DNA of 58,330 bases from the NCBI GenBank assembly GCA_030655215.1, contig JAURVZ010000066.1:1-58330 (forward strand), written 5' to 3'. The stretch comes from Pseudolabrys sp. GTDB lineage: Bacteria > Pseudomonadota > Alphaproteobacteria > Rhizobiales > Xanthobacteraceae. The notes beneath the pieces are model-generated. The model had not been told where the DNA came from, made no database searches, and saw only the letters and a list, made by a program, of their open reading frames with translations. Of this stretch, positions 34,678-42,052 are shown piece by piece. Each line of letters opens with the position of its first letter. Positions within the stretch are counted from its first letter, which is position 1. The position numbers were made by a program, and so were the translations under genes.

Positions 34678-35241
34678 ATGCGCGCATTCGAAGATTACTG
34701 CTGGCGGGACATTCTGACCCCCGACATGACGCTGGTTTATTCGGCCTATGAGCGAGAGCGCTCGGTCAATGCCGGCTCCGCCGTGCTCGTTATTCATCCG
34801 GATGGCAATCTCGACATCACGGCGCAGCCCGGTTGGGCGAAGGCGGCGCAAAAGCTCGTCGATGCGGCGCGCGCGCAAGGCCTGCCGATCGTTCACTCGG
34901 TCGTGCCGGGTTCGGATCTGTCTGTGATCGAACCGGCGCCGAATGAAGCCATCTGCCAGCGCGCCAGCGACAGTGCCTTCCTGCTGTCGAACCTCGAAGC
35001 GATCCTAACACGCGCGCGCGCCAAGGGCGTGATCATTTGCGGCGCGCCGATGAGCGGCGCCGTCCGCGCCACCGCCGTTGAAGCCAAATCCTTCGGGCAC
35101 AAGACGGCGATTGCAGAAGAGACAATCGGCGACGAGGCCAGCCTGCTTCTCAAAGTGGCGCTGTTCGATGTCGCGCACAAATACGCCGACGTGATGAGCC
35201 TCGACGAGATGCTGCCGCTCGTGCGTGCTTCCTCCAAATAA
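34678..35241 (+). CDS. Isochorismatase-fold paralogue lacking the catalytic triad
   Basis: A 187-residue protein with the same fold as its upstream neighbour, recognisable from VLVIHPDG, RASDSAFLLSNLEA, VIICGAPMSGAVRATAVEA and the following strand. All three catalytic positions differ: Asp is His40, Lys is Arg95 and Cys is Ala128. It cannot hydrolyse by the family mechanism. The 2-bp spacing suggests equal synthesis with the active paralogue, so a structural or regulatory partner in a hetero-oligomer is the simplest idea. The start at 34678 (MRAFEDYCWRD) follows directly after the upstream stop. Confidence 0.85.
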   Translation: MRAFEDYCWRDILTPDMTLVYSAYERERSVNAGSAVLVIHPDGNLDITAQPGWAKAAQKLVDAARAQGLPIVHSVVPGSDLSVIEPAPNEAICQRASDSAFLLSNLEAILTRARAKGVIICGAPMSGAVRATAVEAKSFGHKTAIAEETIGDEASLLLKVALFDVAHKYADVMSLDEMLPLVRASSK

Positions 35242-35253
35242 GACCAGGACTCC

Positions 35254-36144
35254 ATGAAACCGACACCCTACGGCCCGTTCAAATTCAGCATGATCAACAA
35301 CCGTCCGCCACTGAAGTGGTCGAACGGTGCGCGCGTCGCCGTGTGGGTCATCGTCAATGCTGAGTTCTTCGCGCTCGACCAAGCGATGCCCGGCGATTCC
35401 AATGAAAGACCGAAGGGCAATGACGGCACGCCGATGGTGCGGCACTGGAGCCAGCGCGATTACGGCAATCGCGTCGGCATCGTACGCTTCATGGAGGTGC
35501 TGCAGAAACACGGCATTCGCGCCACTGTCGCGTTGAACTCCGACCTTTGCGATCATCATCCCGAGGTTGTCGATGCAGCAGCGAAGCTAGACTGGGAATT
35601 CATGGGCCACAACCGCACCAACACGGCGCGGCTGAACGAAATTCCCGCCGATCAAGAGCACGACACGATCAAACATGTTCTGGAGAGGATAGAGCAGGCG
35701 ACGGGCAAGAAGCCGGCCGGCTGGCTCGGCTCCGGTTTGCAGGAAACCTGGAACACGCTGGATTACCTCATTGCCGAGGGCTGCACCTATGTCGCCGATT
35801 GGGTCAATGACGATCAGCCTTACACGATGGATGTCGGCGGCAAGTCGATTGTCTCGGTGCCGTATTCGTATGAACTGAACGATGTGTCGGCGATCGTGCG
35901 CGCCAAGGCGACGCCGGGTGAATTCGAACGCATGATCAAGGATCAGTTCGATGTGCTTTACGCCGAAGGCGAGACATCGGGCCGCGTGCTGGCGATAGCG
36001 CTGCATCCGTTCGTGATGGGACAGCCGCACCGCATCGGCGCGCTCGATCGCGCGCTCACTTACATCGGCGGCTTTCCAGATGTTTGGCAGGCAACTGGCT
36101 CAGAAATTGCAACGGATTACATCAAGTCCGGCGTCTCTTACTAA
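35254..36144 (+). CDS. Polysaccharide deacetylase family protein, PuuE allantoinase-like
   Basis: A 296-residue NodB-homology-fold hydrolase without a signal peptide. The wording (FSMINNRPPLKWSNGARVAVWV, EFMGHNRTNTARL, LAIALHPFVMGQPHRI) is that of the cytoplasmic subgroup that includes the allantoinase PuuE, rather than secreted chitin deacetylases. It probably opens a ring or removes an acyl group from a small nitrogen compound. It starts 12 bp after the dead cysteine hydrolase gene. Together with the neighbouring amidohydrolase and cysteine hydrolase it points to purine- or hydantoin-like substrates. Confidence 0.87.
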   Translation: MKPTPYGPFKFSMINNRPPLKWSNGARVAVWVIVNAEFFALDQAMPGDSNERPKGNDGTPMVRHWSQRDYGNRVGIVRFMEVLQKHGIRATVALNSDLCDHHPEVVDAAAKLDWEFMGHNRTNTARLNEIPADQEHDTIKHVLERIEQATGKKPAGWLGSGLQETWNTLDYLIAEGCTYVADWVNDDQPYTMDVGGKSIVSVPYSYELNDVSAIVRAKATPGEFERMIKDQFDVLYAEGETSGRVLAIALHPFVMGQPHRIGALDRALTYIGGFPDVWQATGSEIATDYIKSGVSY

Positions 36145-36200
36145 ACGGTTTGGACGTCGAGTGGGGCCGCTAGGGCTCGTTGCGTAACGGAAGGCTGATC

Positions 36201-37223
36201 ATGCTGACACTCTCTTCAATTCTTGCGCGGAAACTTCGCCCGCTTGGCTCTGCAATTGCCATCGGAACTCTGGCCGCAACTCTCGCACTTAATCCGCAAG
36301 CTGCGGTTGCGCAGACAGCGCCGCCGGTTACCGTGACGGCCGCCGTCATCGGCGTCAGCATTTCGATCTGGCCGGCGATCGTCGCCAATGAAAAGAAATT
36401 CTTTGAGGAAGAGGGCATCAAGCTGGACATCGTCAGCGCCGGCGCCAGCGCGCGCGCATTGCAGCAGGTTGCGGCCGGTGTGGCGCAGGTCGGCAGCTCG
36501 TCAATGGTCGACACTGTTCGTGCGATCGATGCCGGCGCCGAGGTGAAGGTGTTCACCAACAGCCTCGCCGTTGCGACGCACAGCCTGCTGGCATCCAAGG
36601 ACATCAAGTCGGTCAAGGATCTCAAGGGCAAGCGCATCATGACCGGTGGTCAGGGCGACATCACCAATCTGTGGTGGAAGGCCATGGCCAAGCATCATGG
36701 CCTCGATCCGGAGAAGGACGTGCAGTTGCTGTATTCGGGGTCGAGTGGAAGCCGCATGTCGGCGCTGCTCGCCGGTGGCGTCGATGCGACGATCCTGTCG
36801 ACGCCGCAGAGCTTCAAGGCGGCGCAAGAGGGCATGACCGATCTCGGTCCGGTGGCGCCGTTCCTGGGCGAATTCCCGATGATGATCTGGCACGTCAATG
36901 ACGACTGGGCGAAGAAGAACGAGAAGCTGCTTGTTGCTTTCGTCAAGGCGCACAACAAGGCCGTCCGCTATATGTCGGAGCCGGCGAACCGCCAGGAAGT
37001 TTCCGAGATGCTGGCGAAGGCATCGAACTCCGGCCTCGATGACGCGCTGAAATCCTGGGACATCAGCATGAAGGTCAATTCCTTCGTGCCGGATGGCGCG
37101 GTCGCGGCATCGACTGTGGATCGCGTCACGGCGAACCTGCTGGAGAGCGGCGACATCAAGGCTCCGGCGAAACCGGCCAGCGTCTATTACGACGGACGCT
37201 ACGTTCAGAGCGTCGGCAAGTAA
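36201..37223 (+). CDS. ABC transporter substrate-binding protein, NitT/TauT (NMT1-like)
   Basis: A 340-residue periplasmic receptor. A signal peptide (IAIGTLAATLALNPQAAVAQ) is followed by the family opening VTVTAAVIGVSISIWPAIVANEK broken by the binding domain, and then LKGKRIMTGGQGDITN. A GGAAGG ribosome site 7 bp upstream supports the ATG at 36201 over a TTG at 36180. Permease and ATPase genes follow with gaps of 3 and 2 bp. Substrates in this family range from sulfonates to pyrimidine precursors and aromatic acids. Confidence 0.9.
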   Translation: MLTLSSILARKLRPLGSAIAIGTLAATLALNPQAAVAQTAPPVTVTAAVIGVSISIWPAIVANEKKFFEEEGIKLDIVSAGASARALQQVAAGVAQVGSSSMVDTVRAIDAGAEVKVFTNSLAVATHSLLASKDIKSVKDLKGKRIMTGGQGDITNLWWKAMAKHHGLDPEKDVQLLYSGSSGSRMSALLAGGVDATILSTPQSFKAAQEGMTDLGPVAPFLGEFPMMIWHVNDDWAKKNEKLLVAFVKAHNKAVRYMSEPANRQEVSEMLAKASNSGLDDALKSWDISMKVNSFVPDGAVAASTVDRVTANLLESGDIKAPAKPASVYYDGRYVQSVGK

Positions 37224-37226
37224 GCG

Positions 37227-38036
37227 ATGAGTGAGGTCAGCGCCGGCGTACGATCGAAGAAAGCGGCTGCGTCCTGGACGCGGCCGCTGTTCTGGACCTC
37301 GGCGGTATCGATCGTCGCCGGGCTGCTGATGTGGGAGCTCGCCGGCCGCTTCATCGTCAAGAAGGCGCTGTTCCTCACAACGCCGAGCCAGATCGTTGTC
37401 GAGATGTGGCGGCTGACGGCGAGCGGCCAGCTCAAACAGCATCTCTATGTCAGCGGCATCGAGTTCGGCACCGGGCTGGCGATCGCTATTGTTCTCGGCA
37501 TCGCCATCGGTTTTCTGATGGCGACCAACAAATACGCCAAACGCGCGCTCGGGCCTTGGGTCTCGGCGCTGTACGCCACGCCGACCGTCGCCATTTCGCC
37601 GCTGATCATTCTCTGGGCCGGCATCGATATCTGGTCGAAGGTCATCGTTGTCGTGATCAACTCGGTCTTCCCGATGATCATCAATACCGAAGCCGGCCTG
37701 CGCTCGACCGACCGGCAATTGATCGAGGCGGCGCGCTGCTTCGGCGCGAGCCGCTTGCAGGTGTTCTGGAAAGTGCTGCTGCCATCGGCGACGCCGTTCC
37801 TGCTCGCCGGCGTCAAGCTCGCTGTTGGCCGCGGCCTTGTCGCGGTGGTGGTCGCTGAGTTGTTCGGCTCGCGCGCCGGTCTCGGCTTCCTGCTGGCGCA
37901 GGCCTCGGACGCGTTCAACATGCCGCTGCTGTTCGTGTCGGTCACGATCCTCGCTGTCACCGGCATGGCGCTGACCGGTTTGATCGGCGGGCTGGAGCGA
38001 TACTTCCTGCCGTGGCGCGCGAAGGCGGGCGAATAA
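37227..38036 (+). CDS. ABC transporter permease, NitT/TauT type
   Basis: A 269-residue SsuC/TauC-like inner-membrane permease with about six membrane segments, beginning VSIVAGLLMWELAG near residue 30. The coupling loop is EAARCFGASRLQVFWKVLLPSATPF. It starts 3 bp after the receptor gene, and the ATPase gene starts 2 bp after its stop. As the only permease of the set it would act as a homodimer. Confidence 0.93.
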   Translation: MSEVSAGVRSKKAAASWTRPLFWTSAVSIVAGLLMWELAGRFIVKKALFLTTPSQIVVEMWRLTASGQLKQHLYVSGIEFGTGLAIAIVLGIAIGFLMATNKYAKRALGPWVSALYATPTVAISPLIILWAGIDIWSKVIVVVINSVFPMIINTEAGLRSTDRQLIEAARCFGASRLQVFWKVLLPSATPFLLAGVKLAVGRGLVAVVVAELFGSRAGLGFLLAQASDAFNMPLLFVSVTILAVTGMALTGLIGGLERYFLPWRAKAGE

Positions 38037-38038
38037 TC

Positions 38039-38827
38039 ATGACAGCGAAACTCGACATCTGGGGCTTGTCCAAATCGTTCGGCGATCTCGAAGTGCTGAA
38101 AGACATCAGCTTCAAGATCAAGGATCAGGAACTGGTCGCGATTGTCGGCCCGTCGGGCTGCGGCAAGACGACCTTGCTGCGCATGATCGCCGGCATCGAG
38201 ACGCCCGACGGCGGCGGCATCAGCATCGACGGCAAAGCGCTGAAAGGTCCGGGGCCGGATCGCGGCTTTGTTTTCCAGCAGGACTCATTATTCCCGTGGC
38301 GCACGGTGTGGCAAAACGCGGTGCTCGGCTTGGAGATTGACGGCAAGCTCGACAGCGAGCGCGTCGCGCGCACGCGCGAACTGTTGAAGCTGGTCGGCCT
38401 GTCCAAATTCGAGAAGTATTATCCGAACCAGATTTCCGGCGGCATGCGGCAGCGTGTCAATCTCGCGCGCGCATTGGCAATCGATCCCAAAGTGCTGATC
38501 ATGGACGAGCCGTTCTCGGCGCTCGACGCGCAGACGCGCGAGATCATGCAACTTGAGCTGATGCGCATCTGGCAGGAAGGCCGCAAGACGGTCCTGTTCA
38601 TCACCCATCAGATCGATGAAGCCGTGTTTCTGGCCGACCGTATTGTCGTGCTTGGCCGCAGACCGGGCTGGGTGCGGGAAACGATCGATATCGATCTGCC
38701 GCGGCCACGTCCTCTTTCCGTCAAGCGGACGCCGGAGTTCGGCGCTTACGTTGACAGGGTGTGGAACCTGATCGAGCGCGACGTCTATGCCAGCGTTCAG
38801 GAAGATATTGAGGCAACGGCGCCATGA
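38039..38827 (+). CDS. ABC transporter ATP-binding protein, NitT/TauT type
   Basis: A 262-residue SsuB/TauB-like ATPase with Walker A GPSGCGKTT near residue 39, signature ISGGMRQRVNLARAL and Walker B VLIMDEPFSALD. The protein lacks a C-terminal regulatory domain, as usual for this class. The ATG at 38039 lies 2 bp after the permease stop. The stop overlaps the aldolase-like gene by four bases (ATGA). Confidence 0.94.
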   Translation: MTAKLDIWGLSKSFGDLEVLKDISFKIKDQELVAIVGPSGCGKTTLLRMIAGIETPDGGGISIDGKALKGPGPDRGFVFQQDSLFPWRTVWQNAVLGLEIDGKLDSERVARTRELLKLVGLSKFEKYYPNQISGGMRQRVNLARALAIDPKVLIMDEPFSALDAQTREIMQLELMRIWQEGRKTVLFITHQIDEAVFLADRIVVLGRRPGWVRETIDIDLPRPRPLSVKRTPEFGAYVDRVWNLIERDVYASVQEDIEATAP

Positions 38828-39537
38828 CATCGATTGACGACCTGAAGAAGTCGCTGGCGATTGCCAACCGCATGTTCGCCAATGAAGGCGTGCTCGACGC
38901 TTTCGGCCATGTCGGTCTGCGTCACCCGGATAATCCAGAGCGTTTCTTTCTGGCGCGCTCGCTGGCGCCGGCCGAGGTGACCGCGGACGACATTCTCGAA
39001 TTCGACATGACATCGGAGCCGGTCGAACCTTTCAGCGGCATGCTGTATTCCGAGCGCGTCATGTATGGCGCGATCTTTCGCGCGCGGCCGGATGTCAATG
39101 CCATCTGCCATCATCATGCGCCGGCTATGCTGCCCTTTTGCCTGGCCGACCTGAAGCTGCGTGTCGTGACTCAGCTCGGTGCGACGATTGGCAAGCAGGT
39201 GCCGCTCTGGGACCAGCGCGACGAGTTCGGCGCCACCAATCATCTGGTCATGAAAGAAGATGAGGCTGTGTCACTGGCCAAGTGCCTCGGCACGAATTCC
39301 ATCGTGCTGATGAAGCGCCACGGCGCGACGGTCGTGGCGTCAGATCTGCGTGAGCTCGCTTTCCGGACGATCTACAGCGTCCGCGATGCCGAGTTGCAAT
39401 TGCGCGCGATGACCTATGGCGACATCGACGTCTTTAACGACGCCGAGATCGAGCTCGCCGGCAAATTTCCGGAAGCGAGCCTGTCGCGCGCCTGGGACTA
39501 CTGGGTCGCCCGCATGCGAGGGCCGGCAGGAAGCTGA
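38824..39537 (+). CDS. Class II aldolase/adducin family protein
   Basis: A 237-residue zinc-dependent class II aldolase-fold protein. The metal-binding His cluster is visible in AICHHHAPAMLPF and a later His in MKRHGATVV. LDAFGHVGLRHPDNPERFF matches the N terminus of members annotated as aldolases or decarboxylases of hydroxy acids and phenolic acids. Its translation is coupled to the ATPase gene, so it probably acts on the imported compound. The exact carbon bond cleaved is unknown. Confidence 0.9.
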   Translation: MTSIDDLKKSLAIANRMFANEGVLDAFGHVGLRHPDNPERFFLARSLAPAEVTADDILEFDMTSEPVEPFSGMLYSERVMYGAIFRARPDVNAICHHHAPAMLPFCLADLKLRVVTQLGATIGKQVPLWDQRDEFGATNHLVMKEDEAVSLAKCLGTNSIVLMKRHGATVVASDLRELAFRTIYSVRDAELQLRAMTYGDIDVFNDAEIELAGKFPEASLSRAWDYWVARMRGPAGS

Positions 39538-39554
39538 GCCGGTCCGATGGAACT

Positions 39555-40736
39555 ATGTGGAGCCTCGCGGGCTTCACTCCACTGGCAACCGCCGCATGCG
39601 GCTGCGTAACCGCGAGTCTTCCCATTCTCGATCATTCAAAGCCGAAGGTGCTTGTTGAGAAAGCGCGTCAATTCTCCGATGCGGCCTTTGCTGCGGCAGG
39701 CGGAGCTGACGCGAACGCCAAGGTTGATGAGACGCTGCTTCAGGCGTTGCATGGATCGGGACTCGCAATGTCGCCGTTTCCCGAGGCGCATGGCGGCGCA
39801 GGACTGAGTGCAGCGAGCAAACAGCACGAATTATGTACCGTGCTGCGCTTGATCGGCGGCGGGGATCTGTCCTGGGCGCGGCTGTTTGAAGGCCATGTCA
39901 ATGCTGTTTCGCTGGTGTGCCGCTATGGTACGGAAACGCAAGTTCGATCGCTGGCCAATGCCGTTGCCGGCGGCGCGCTGTCAGCGGTCTGGGGCGCTGA
40001 CGATGCTGCGGGGCTGAAGATCGTTTTGGTGGACGGCCGTGTTGAACTGAATGGCTGCAAGATTTTGGCGTCCGGTGCCGGCATGTTGACGCGTCCCATC
40101 GTCACCGCCATGGCAACTGACGGGCAGGTCATGTGCCTGCTTGACCTTGCCGATGACGCAGAGGTTGATCTGTCTGGGTGGGCCGCACAAGGCATGCGGT
40201 CGACTGCAACCGGTGCCGTCCAGCTTACTGGCATCAAGATCGGTAATGACGAACGTGTCGGCGCTGCGGGCGACTTCATGCGGCAGCCGCATTTCTCCGG
40301 CGGTTCGTGGCGGTTTTGCGCGGCGCACCTTGGCGCCATGGAGCGGCTTGTCGATCTGTTTCGCGAGCATCTCGTGTCGCGCAAGCGCGCCGACGATCCC
40401 TATCAATTGCAACGCGTCGCTGACTGCGTCGCCGCCGTGACGACGGCGCGCTTTTGGATCGAGGAAGCGGCGCGGCGATTGGGTGCTGAAGAAGATGACG
40501 CAGCGTCGATCGTGGCCTTTGCGAATATGACGCGTATGGTCACGGAGCGCGCCGCGCTTGATGTCATGGAGGCTGTGCAGCGCGGCGTCGGTTTGATGGC
40601 TTTCATCCGGCCCAGCCCGATAGAACGCATTTGCCGGGATCTCGCAACCTATCTGCGGCAGCCTGTGCCAGATCTGGCGATGAGCGACGCTTCAAAAGCG
40701 TGGTTGAACTCAAACACACCCGTGGGAGAGTTTTGA
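39555..40736 (+). CDS. Acyl-CoA dehydrogenase-like flavoprotein
   Basis: A 393-residue protein with the acyl-CoA dehydrogenase fold: N-terminal helices, MSPFPEAHGGAGLS, a beta domain with GWAAQGMRSTATGAVQLTG, and C-terminal helices. The C-terminal region is unusual. The common QxxGGxG stretch is replaced by QRGVGLMAF, and the YEG catalytic-glutamate region of medium-chain enzymes reads YLRQPVPD. It may oxidise or oxygenate something other than an acyl-CoA. The ATG at 39555 gives a poorly conserved first 30 residues; GTG at 39648 is an alternative. The PIG-L gene starts directly after its stop. Confidence 0.82.
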   Translation: MWSLAGFTPLATAACGCVTASLPILDHSKPKVLVEKARQFSDAAFAAAGGADANAKVDETLLQALHGSGLAMSPFPEAHGGAGLSAASKQHELCTVLRLIGGGDLSWARLFEGHVNAVSLVCRYGTETQVRSLANAVAGGALSAVWGADDAAGLKIVLVDGRVELNGCKILASGAGMLTRPIVTAMATDGQVMCLLDLADDAEVDLSGWAAQGMRSTATGAVQLTGIKIGNDERVGAAGDFMRQPHFSGGSWRFCAAHLGAMERLVDLFREHLVSRKRADDPYQLQRVADCVAAVTTARFWIEEAARRLGAEEDDAASIVAFANMTRMVTERAALDVMEAVQRGVGLMAFIRPSPIERICRDLATYLRQPVPDLAMSDASKAWLNSNTPVGEF

Positions 40737-41477
40737 TTGACCGCGGGCGACACGCTCGATGCGATCAAAGGCTTGCCGCTTGGCACGATCGACGACCTGA
40801 TCGGACAAGCGCCGTTCGTTGTGTTGTCGCCGCATCCTGATGATGAAACGCTGGGTGCCGGCGGCCTGATTGCTGGGGCGAGCGACAGAGGCCAGCACGC
40901 CGAGGTCATCGTCATTACCGACGGCTCCGGTTCGCATCCGCGTTCGCAGACTTACCCGAAACAGCGTTTGATCGAGCTACGGCAGGCGGAAGTCGAGGCG
41001 GCCGGTCAGCTTCTCGGACTTGGGAAACACAGTGTCCGCTATCTTGGCCTGCCCGATACGCTTGCGCCATCATCAGGCGCGTCGTTCGATGCAGCGGTCG
41101 AGAGCATTGTCGCAACGTGCCGCAAGGTGGACGCCAAGACGCTGTTCGTGACATGGCACCGCGACCCGCATTGCGATCACCAGGCGACCGCGCGCATGGC
41201 CGAGGCGGTGCGCCGGCAATTGCCGGACATTCGCCTGTGGGCTTACCCGATCTGGGCCTGGCATCTCGATCGAACGCAGTCGCTGGACGATGCGGCGCCT
41301 CGCGGCTTGCGGCTCGACATCGCGCCGTGGCATGCACGCAAATACGCAGCTATTGCTGCGCATGTGTCGCAAATGACGGATCTGATCGATGACGATCCCG
41401 ACGGCTTTCGCTTCACCGAAGCAACGCTTGCGCCCTTCTTGGGACCGTTTGAATACTTTCTTGAGGTCGCGCCATGA
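40737..41477 (+). CDS. PIG-L (LmbE) family deacetylase
   Basis: A 246-residue zinc hydrolase of the LmbE/PIG-L type, which removes acetyl groups from N-acetylglucosamine-containing molecules (as MshB and BshB do). Zinc motif PHPDDE (His33, Asp36) and the distal HRDPHCDHQAT are present. The start is TTG at 40737, right behind the upstream TGA. The methyltransferase gene overlaps its end by four bases. The neighbouring glycosyltransferase suggests it deacetylates a sugar conjugate made by the same cassette. Confidence 0.9.
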   Translation: MTAGDTLDAIKGLPLGTIDDLIGQAPFVVLSPHPDDETLGAGGLIAGASDRGQHAEVIVITDGSGSHPRSQTYPKQRLIELRQAEVEAAGQLLGLGKHSVRYLGLPDTLAPSSGASFDAAVESIVATCRKVDAKTLFVTWHRDPHCDHQATARMAEAVRRQLPDIRLWAYPIWAWHLDRTQSLDDAAPRGLRLDIAPWHARKYAAIAAHVSQMTDLIDDDPDGFRFTEATLAPFLGPFEYFLEVAP

Positions 41478-42052
41478 GCCGAAAGACCGATACGATCCCG
41501 GCGGATTATTTCGAGGACAAATACCGCGCCGATATCGACCCGTGGCAATTTCGCACCAGCGACTACGAGCGCGGCAAGTATCAGGCGACGATTGACGCCC
41601 TCGGCAAGCCGCGATTTGCAAAGGCACTCGAGGTTGGCTGCTCGATCGGCATTCTGACAGCGCGTCTTGCCGAGCGCTGTGATGCAATCACGGCGATCGA
41701 TGCATCCGCAACGGCGATTGCCACGGCGCGCCAAGCCGGAATCGAGCACGCGACGTTTCAGGTTGGCACCTTGCCGCAGGATTTTCCGGCCGGCGGCTTC
41801 GACCTCATCATGCTGTCTGAAGTTCTCTATTACTTCGATGCCACCGATCTGGCGCGCTTCGCCGCGCTGTGTGCGTCAGCGCTGCGCCCCGGCGGCGAAA
41901 TCATTCTCTGTCATTGGCTTGGTGAGACCGACTACCCGTTAACCGGGCAGGCCGCGCATCAGCTGTTCGCGGAAGCCATCTCCGTCAGATTGCCCGTGCG
42001 AGCGCTTCTGCACCAAGAGGTGTATCGCCTGGAACGATTTTCGGAGACCTGA
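41474..42052 (+). CDS. SAM-dependent methyltransferase, NodS-like
   Basis: A 192-residue class I methyltransferase. The AdoMet-binding motif is LEVGCSIGILTARLAE near residue 51, followed by ITAIDAS and FDLIMLSEVLYYF. The opening (PADYFEDKYRADIDPWQFRTSDYE) and overall form resemble NodS, which N-methylates the deacetylated glucosamine of Nod factors. Position after a deacetylase gene supports methylation of a freed amine or hydroxyl, by inference. The start overlaps the deacetylase stop (ATGA), and its last 68 bp overlap the convergent glycosyltransferase gene. Confidence 0.9.
   Translation: MSRKTDTIPADYFEDKYRADIDPWQFRTSDYERGKYQATIDALGKPRFAKALEVGCSIGILTARLAERCDAITAIDASATAIATARQAGIEHATFQVGTLPQDFPAGGFDLIMLSEVLYYFDATDLARFAALCASALRPGGEIILCHWLGETDYPLTGQAAHQLFAEAISVRLPVRALLHQEVYRLERFSET

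Noticed and set aside
35254..36144. NodB-type chitooligosaccharide deacetylase linked to the glycosyltransferase cassette
   Set aside because: The protein wording fits the PuuE-like cytoplasmic subgroup and it lies among nitrogen-compound genes; the link to the cassette would be only by distance.
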